NCBI GenBank assembly: GCA_026874595.1 | Contig: CM049313.1 | Coordinates: 50,767,659 to 50,831,658, forward strand | Reading direction: 5' to 3' | DNA length: 64,000 nt | Origin: Sipunculus nudus | Lineage: Eukaryota > Annelida > Sipuncula > Golfingiida > Sipunculidae | The notes under the pieces: model-generated | Told to the model about the DNA's origin: nothing | Databases searched by the model: none | What the model saw: only the letters and a program-made list of their open reading frames with translations | Part shown: piece by piece, positions 62,201-64,000 of the stretch | Layout of the letters: each line of letters opens with the position of its first letter | Position numbering within the stretch: the stretch's first letter is position 1 | Translations under genes and position numbers: made by a program

Positions 62201-63473
62201 CACACGGAGAATACAAGTCTCGCTGTACACAGCGGTTGGCAGCTCTTGATCATTGGTCCCATGAATGTTGGTGCATCCTTAAAACGTCATATCTGTTATG
62301 ACGTCATCACCATTCCCTGATATGCCCATTTCACAGATCAGTGGCAAGATGTCGCTACAGAATAGACTGGTAACTCATAAAATGGTTTTTATATTGTTTA
62401 CAGGAATATGACCTTAGGTAGGCCATTATTTCCTTAATAGTTTATTAAGGAAATTAATAATTATCCTCTTTCTGCCCTAGGGACAAAAAGTTTTGGCATT
62501 CTTAGACTCGCAAAAGATAATCACAAAAAATCTGGTGGACAGGAGTGCTAGAATGGCTATAGAATGTTCTAAAGTTTGCTTACATGAATTATATGAAAGC
62601 ATACCTTCACTCATCACAAAGTTAATCAATCATGACAGTGCAAGATCGGTTATCTGAACGTTTGCATCAACCAGCTCATCTTTGATTATAATCAACCATT
62701 GTTACCATTATAATAGATAATACCCATGATAAAAACTGATGCATTTTTAGTCTGGTGTAAAAAATATAAATATATATTCTGTATAGTTTCTGGTTGTTCC
62801 AACTATGTTTTTGTTATGAATGGTTTGGTTTAAAATTGGTACAGCAAGGGATTGGTGGAATGAGGCAGAGAAAGAAATATTAAAATATGTAAATTACGAT
62901 GGAATGAGGATTTTTCTCTGCATTTTAGTAAAAAGGCCAATTAGGAGTATTTTTTGCGCAGCTCGCACAAAAACAAATTGTAAAATGCTCTGTATAATAT
63001 ATAAAACAATTTCAGTATGCTTTGCATTGTAGAGAAAAAGGCTGATTTGAATGTTTTACTCTTGATAATGCACAAAGTTCTTTGTGACTAAACCACATTA
63101 GCACAGTACATTTTAGTGGCTTTCCTTGTTTTTCAAAGCTCTTGCATTAGAATCATGTCATAATTGCAATTTTTCATCAGGTGAAACATGTTTGCAAGCA
63201 TGGTTGTAAATATTGTCAGATTTCAACCATTTGATAATAATGGTGCGTTACTATTGCATAATTACATTAAATAATTGAGAGAACAAAGGACCCCCACCCC
63301 CCGACGTCTTTTCTGATGTATCATATCTTTGTGTAGTATCTATTCACTGACTATTTGTTAATAAAGTAATTCTATCTTTAATAAGACCTTGTTTTAATGT
63401 TATTTTCAGGGTGTTACAGGCCATGAATTATGTCATTATTTCTGGGATCCACAATACAGAATGGAATGGGAAA
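29438..63473 (+). CDS. CERT1: Ceramide transfer protein CERT, first eleven coding exons (3' part outside window)
   Basis: Eleven exons join in phase into about 450 residues; human CERT has 598-624, so roughly 150-170 residues of the START domain lie beyond the right edge. The order of parts matches the family. PH domain, residues 28-118: Trp35, Arg45 and Tyr56 align with the Golgi PI4P-binding Trp33, Arg43 and Tyr54 of human CERT. Serine-rich motif after RRHG, with Ser135 equivalent to the human regulatory Ser132. Coiled coil [13 protein letters not shown]-like ([19 protein letters not shown]). [12 protein letters not shown] helix. FFAT motif EFFDAVD at 329-335, which binds VAP proteins on the ER. 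START domain from about 374 ([34 protein letters not shown]). CERT carries ceramide from ER to trans-Golgi for sphingomyelin synthesis. Intron 1 is 21.6 kb. All visible introns are GT-AG. Confidence 0.95.
29796..30453. mobile_element. Foldback element with 163-bp inverted arms (CERT intron 1)
   Basis: The left arm 29796-29958 (gcacaggcgcttgaatc.. to aagtctgcgg) is the near-perfect complement of the right arm 30291-30453 (ccgcagactt.. to gattcaagcgcctgtgc). The 332-bp centre is itself flanked by gtatccattaag (29968) and cttaatggat (30108), suggesting a second element nested inside. It starts 121 bp after the exon 1 donor. Confidence 0.9.
30879..31410 (-). mobile_element. Cluster of three tRNA-derived SINE copies
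   Basis: Three units share the order (as + strand) gataaattgctca or ctgctcagggg, gattcgaacctgtgttg (complement of a tRNA B box), ggcgcacaagtccgg, agcaaagcaagcc and tctgcttttatgtcacccc. They lie at about 30879-31030, 31138-31235 and 31240-31410. On the minus strand, tagccaagaggttggtacg resembles an A box. Confidence 0.65.
31455..32343. mobile_element. pogo/Tigger-like MITE with TA target duplication
   Basis: The left end is CAGTAGAACGCCTGTATTAC and the right end is the inverse, GCAGGCGTTCTTCTG. TA flanks both sides (31453-31454 and 32344-32345). It is 889 bp with no transposase frame. CAGT..AACGCCT termini with TA duplication are typical of pogo-type Tc1/mariner relatives. Confidence 0.75.
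32347..32748. mobile_element. MITE rich in ACTCGAGT, inserted at the edge of the pogo-like MITE
   Basis: The left end taaggtctgaaagg and right end ccgtttcagccctaa are imperfect inverses. Both flanks are ctgtag (32341-32346 and 32749-32754). The ends carry palindromic gtactcgagtactcgag and gactcgagtac blocks. Confidence 0.65.
33266..33500 (+). repeat. Dispersed repeat R2, copy 1
   Basis: The gcgccacctgcaaccatttt..ccgtgggataaaatcactca block recurs at 36137-36260. The aatgaggtcagaggtcacc..ggtgcttttgtta block recurs at 55350-55420. Confidence 0.55.
33810..33919. mobile_element. Right end of a hAT-like MITE
   Basis: Units of ttcttcccttttgg and tcttctgggaag end in gattttgccaaccctg. The tip matches that of the element at 7649-8757, with cttccc units replacing ctaccc. 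The left end was not found. Confidence 0.4.
34666..35690. repeat. 29-bp minisatellite, about 35 copies (CERT intron 1)
   Basis: The unit is tgatgtgggagggtacccct plus ggtctgtgg (29 bp). Two main variants, gtggtgatg and gtaatgttg, are distributed in a non-random higher-order pattern. Nearly every unit keeps GGTACC. A 153-codon minus-strand open frame exists only because three units give 87 bases without a stop. Confidence 0.95.
36137..36260 (+). repeat. Dispersed repeat R2, copy 2
   Basis: ggccacttgccaccattttt then tgctgtgtgataaatcactc and ctgcctaaaattttgcat, matching 33270-33375. Confidence 0.5.
37815..37990. mobile_element. Short pogo-like MITE with TA target duplication
   Basis: Starts CAGTGAAACTTCTATAATG and ends ATATGACTTCTATTG, flanked by TA on each side (37813-37814, 37991-37992). 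Inside, gtgggcacccttgggacttg resembles the ggtcaccatcgggactcg of the element at 31455. Confidence 0.6.
37991..40529. other. CERT intron 1, CpG-poor DNA without recognised features
   Basis: AT-rich and almost free of CpG (3 by hand count in 38041-39000). No gene or clear repeat boundary seen. Confidence 0.45.
40530..40890 (-). repeat. Dispersed repeat R1, copy C
   Basis: Complement of copies A and B: ggcccctttaa at the right edge, and catttgcaaagctctggc, gctgccagatgccc and ggaggcagaaaggtcac inside. Confidence 0.65.
41220..41298. repeat. (TA)n microsatellite
   Basis: TA tract with tttata interruptions. Confidence 0.95.
42227..44633 (+). repeat. Modular repeat with TTTTAGCTCAGCTGAC head, copy 1
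   Basis: The head ttttagctcagctgacttt..gggctatag is followed by gtccgtcgtccttccgtctg. The body has four or five ~150-bp units with gaggtcaaaggtcaaggtca (42540-43000) and an acttgtcagaa..atatggcc section (43970-44130). It ends with cagctgagcgtcatgaccc..gggtcacttgttt. Head and tail AGCTCAGCTG/CAGCTGAGC are inverted. Confidence 0.65.
45289..46321 (-). mobile_element. Non-autonomous DNA transposon with CAGGGGCGTAGCCA termini, copy 2
   Basis: Full-length reverse copy of 16365-17407: CAGGGGCGTAGCCAAGG at one end and CCTGGCTACGCCCCTG at the other, with the same ggcgccttcggcgcgcgg block and a poly-C run near 46230. It keeps many CpGs although the surrounding intron has lost them, suggesting recent arrival. 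Confidence 0.8.
46367..47533. mobile_element. MITE-like element with AGGGCCCCGC ends and a satellite core
   Basis: Perfect 10-bp inverted tips (AGGGCCCCGC / GCGGGGCCCT) enclose about six and a half tandem copies of a ~146-bp unit: gataactcaacaacaacata, ctgcagctttcccaaattca, cagggatgat(t)tggtacc, cagacttgt, ccaatatggccgccacagcc. The core breaks down near 47340. Confidence 0.75.
48002..48061 (+). pseudogene. Degenerate duplicate of CERT exon 2 (first half)
   Basis: After an intact acceptor (tttgatttgcag), cacacaagtttggtgaatgt and atgtttgatatatgtcag match the start of exon 2 (cacacgaatttgacgaatgt, aggtttgatgtgtcagtc) with only a few substitutions and a 3-base gap. In exon 2's phase it reads [13 protein letters not shown], then diverges and reaches a stop after about 23 codons. 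A possible donor cag|gtgatt at 48041 would make a 39-base in-phase mini-exon. It lies 3.3 kb before the true exon 2. Confidence 0.75.
48329..50945 (+). repeat. Modular repeat with TTTTAGCTCAGCTGAC head, copy 2
   Basis: The head tagctcagctgact..agtcatctgagcta forms a 14-bp hairpin, followed by a GTCC run (48370-48414). Two diverged copies of a ~680-bp unit follow (48470-48730 against 49150-49400, both with cctaatatcaaaaccactga-like blocks). The tail cagctgagcgccgtgaccc..ggtcccttgtt matches copy 1. A third head lies at 63689-64000. Confidence 0.65.
51290..51406 (+). CDS. CERT1: CERT exon 2 (second half of PH domain)
   Basis: 39 codons, phase 0 to 0; acceptor tgatttttag, donor aga|gtaagt. It encodes [15 protein letters not shown] and the C-terminal PH helix [15 protein letters not shown], with the invariant PH tryptophan. 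A degenerate copy of its first 60 bases lies at 48002-48061. Confidence 0.95.
52438..53476 (+). repeat. Modular repeat with TTTTAGCCCTCAG head (CERT intron 2)
   Basis: The head tagccctcagcc..ggctgatgggcta can pair with itself. The body has nearly three ~300-bp units (from about 52530, 52830 and 53132) with cttgtgagcgggatatct, gatgggtgaccttgacctat and ggcgccacctacaatttctg. The tail ttgagggctt inverts the head. Confidence 0.65.
53555..53662 (+). CDS. CERT1: CERT exon 3 (serine-rich regulatory motif)
   Basis: 36 codons, phase 0 to 0; acceptor atttcag, donor aag|gtaaat. It encodes [20 protein letters not shown] and on to SSFK. In human CERT this serine cluster is phosphorylated from Ser132 by PKD, then by CK1, which switches off Golgi binding. 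The motif and spacing are kept, so the same control is likely. Confidence 0.9.
54330..54462 (+). CDS. CERT1: CERT exon 4 (coiled coil)
   Basis: 44 codons plus one base; acceptor tttatttag, donor gatc|gtaagt. It encodes [20 protein letters not shown] and [12 protein letters not shown], almost identical to vertebrate CERT. The last 19 bases and the donor belong to a 37-39 bp repeat that continues into the intron (54444-54590). Confidence 0.9.
54444..54590 (+). repeat. 37-39 bp tandem repeat spanning the CERT exon 4 donor
   Basis: Four units start agcaata/agcaatt at 54444, 54481, 54520 and 54557, each with ccat(cc/ct)(a/g)tga and a decayed copy of gatcgtaagtcttgccaact. The first unit contains the true donor at 54463. 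Confidence 0.85.
54942..55052 (+). CDS. CERT1: CERT exon 5 (acidic linker)
   Basis: Phase 1 in, phase 1 out; acceptor ctcctttgcag, donor atag|gtcaga. It encodes [20 protein letters not shown] and on to YTSKADI, a disordered Asp-rich linker that is poorly conserved in sequence but present at this place in vertebrate CERT (VVEDDEDDFPTT-like). Confidence 0.85.
55205..55425 (+). repeat. Dispersed repeat R2, copy 3 (CERT intron 5)
   Basis: ccaccgtccgtctgtctggc, then tatttaatgaggtcagtggtc and tgtggtgctcttgttac, matching 33410-33485. Confidence 0.5.
55690..55844 (+). CDS. CERT1: CERT exon 6 (central helical region)
   Basis: Phase 1 in, phase 0 out; acceptor ctctaacag, donor aag|gtcagt. It encodes [20 protein letters not shown] and [19 protein letters not shown], the best conserved stretch of the middle region of CERT. 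Confidence 0.95.
56813..57020. repeat. Minisatellite in CERT intron 6
   Basis: About six degenerate units of gatgaacattgtagataaca and cttgttttcttt. Confidence 0.8.
57184..57276 (+). CDS. CERT1: CERT exon 7
   Basis: 31 codons, phase 0 to 0; acceptor gtgtttcag, donor gag|gtaaga. It encodes [16 protein letters not shown] and IIVGGPDYE; the GGPDYE end is conserved in vertebrate CERT. Confidence 0.95.
58013..58213. repeat. Degenerate minisatellite in CERT intron 7
   Basis: Repeated variants of gatcagagtttgtcctagtag with rearranged spacing. Confidence 0.7.
58428..58514 (+). CDS. CERT1: CERT exon 8 (FFAT motif)
   Basis: 29 codons, phase 0 to 0; acceptor ttaatcag, donor aag|gtaggt. It encodes [27 protein letters not shown] with acidic residues before it is a classical FFAT motif for VAP-A/VAP-B binding at ER-Golgi contacts. 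Confidence 0.95.
58942..60892 (+). repeat. Modular repeat with TATCCCCAGACA termini (CERT intron 8)
   Basis: Perfect 12-bp inverted tips, TATCCCCAGACA (58942-58953) and TGTCTGGGGATA (60881-60892). The head hairpin is gtatccc..gggatac, followed by cttgtgagcgggataactca (shared with the element at 52438). From 59580 to 60570 there are about three ~290-bp units, each with ggggtcatgaggtcaaaggt and caaggtcacaggacacatct. Open frames of 60-62 codons on the minus strand are repeat artefacts. Confidence 0.75.
61048..61125 (+). CDS. CERT1: CERT exon 9 (linker)
   Basis: 26 codons, phase 0 to 0; acceptor atttcacag, donor gaa|gtaagt. It encodes a variable Ser/Thr/Pro-containing linker ([18 protein letters not shown]..) between FFAT and START, shorter than in human. 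It is assigned by position, phase and splice sites rather than by sequence identity. Confidence 0.8.
61331..61498 (+). CDS. CERT1: CERT exon 10 (start of START domain)
   Basis: 56 codons, phase 0 to 0; acceptor atgctttcag, donor aag|gtatgc. It encodes [36 protein letters not shown] and [10 protein letters not shown], the first helix and strands of the ceramide-binding START fold. Confidence 0.95.
61499..63409. other. CERT intron 10, no other gene recognised
   Basis: AT-rich intron. Open frames here are short and have no motif. Confidence 0.4.
63410..63473 (+). CDS. CERT1: CERT exon 11 (START domain, last exon in window)
   Basis: 21 codons plus one base; acceptor tattttcag, donor gaaa|gtgagt. 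It encodes [20 protein letters not shown]. The phase-1 exit continues into an exon outside the window. Confidence 0.95.
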
Positions 63474-63688
63474 GTGAGTTTATATTTTTTTTTCTCTTTA
63501 ATCTCTATGTAGTGTGGTGTTTACCAGTCAGCTGAGCATAATGAGTGGTGTGACCTCGTGATATGTTGAAAGTTTTGCAGCAAGTTGCAGTACTGATGTA
63601 AGAAATAAGACACTTGTTATAAACATTGGTATTATCTGAAGCATGCCTTAACCGAGAACCACATTACAATAATGTATATCCCCTTTTT

Positions 63689-64000
63689 TGCTCAGTTGAC
63701 TGTAATTTTTAATGCATTTACTTTTTTTGTCTGTCCTCCCTCCTTCTGGCGATTTTTCCTGCAGTCTGGTTGTCCATTAATTAATAAAAAAAATTGATAC
63801 AAAAGCTCCAGTATCTCAATTTCTTAACCACTGATGTTGATAATTCTTTCCATGCTTATTGATCATGGAATATTTTACCAGTAACTGAAGACTGCTGGTC
63901 CCAACTGTAATTTTTTGTAATTTTTATGCATTTCTCTTTTTTTTTTTATATCATCAGTCTGGAAGTAGTCCAGGCAGTAACAGGGCACAAACTATAATGG
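63689..64000 (+). repeat. Modular repeat head, copy 3, cut by the window edge
   Basis: ttttgctcagttgactgtaa, tttttgtctgtcctccctcc and cagtaacagggcacaaacta correspond to 42230-42320 (gtgagcagggcacaaatcgt). Confidence 0.5.

Overview
This is eukaryotic, intron-rich animal DNA. Spliced coding exons are separated by large AT-rich introns full of dinucleotide microsatellites, poly-C/poly-G runs and short non-autonomous DNA transposons. The repeat style suggests a lophotrochozoan, most likely a mollusc (a brachiopod is possible): GTCC-rich elements starting TTTTAGCTCAGCTGAC, AGGTCAAAGGTCA-rich bodies, and CAGGGGCGTAGCCA termini. This is inferred from repeat style and from protein resemblance only; no database was searched.

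Three protein-coding genes can be read, all on the + strand. (1) At 128-847, three small exons splice into a predicted 75-residue secreted or membrane-anchored Ala/Thr-rich glycopeptide; I do not recognise the family. (2) At 12308-20890, six coding exons give a complete 250-residue short-chain dehydrogenase closest to NAD+-dependent 15-hydroxyprostaglandin dehydrogenase (HPGD), with all catalytic residues present. (3) At 29438-63473, the first eleven coding exons give about 450 residues of the ceramide transfer protein CERT (COL4A3BP/STARD11): PH domain, serine-rich motif, coiled coil, FFAT motif and the start of the START domain. The gene runs off the right edge of the window. HPGD turns over prostaglandins and CERT moves ceramide from ER to Golgi; nothing suggests the neighbours are functionally linked.

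Layout. 1-850: small gene. 850-12300: repeat-rich intergenic DNA with two TA microsatellites, a CACGTG-rich satellite interrupted by a hAT-type MITE, and a decayed LINE ORF1. 12300-20900: HPGD-like gene. 20900-29200: intergenic DNA with MITEs and microsatellites. 29250-29440: CERT promoter and 5' end. 29675-51289: CERT intron 1 (21.6 kb), holding a foldback element, a SINE cluster, nested MITEs, a 1-kb 29-bp minisatellite, large modular repeats and a degenerate copy of CERT exon 2. 51290-64000: CERT exons 2-11 with repeat-filled introns.

The observations most worth following are the unrecognised CD24/CD52-like mini-glycoprotein gene, the relic or alternative copy of CERT exon 2, a tandem repeat that spans the CERT exon 4 splice donor, the series of transposon insertions whose order can be read from target duplications, and the sharp loss of CpG on entering the CERT gene body.
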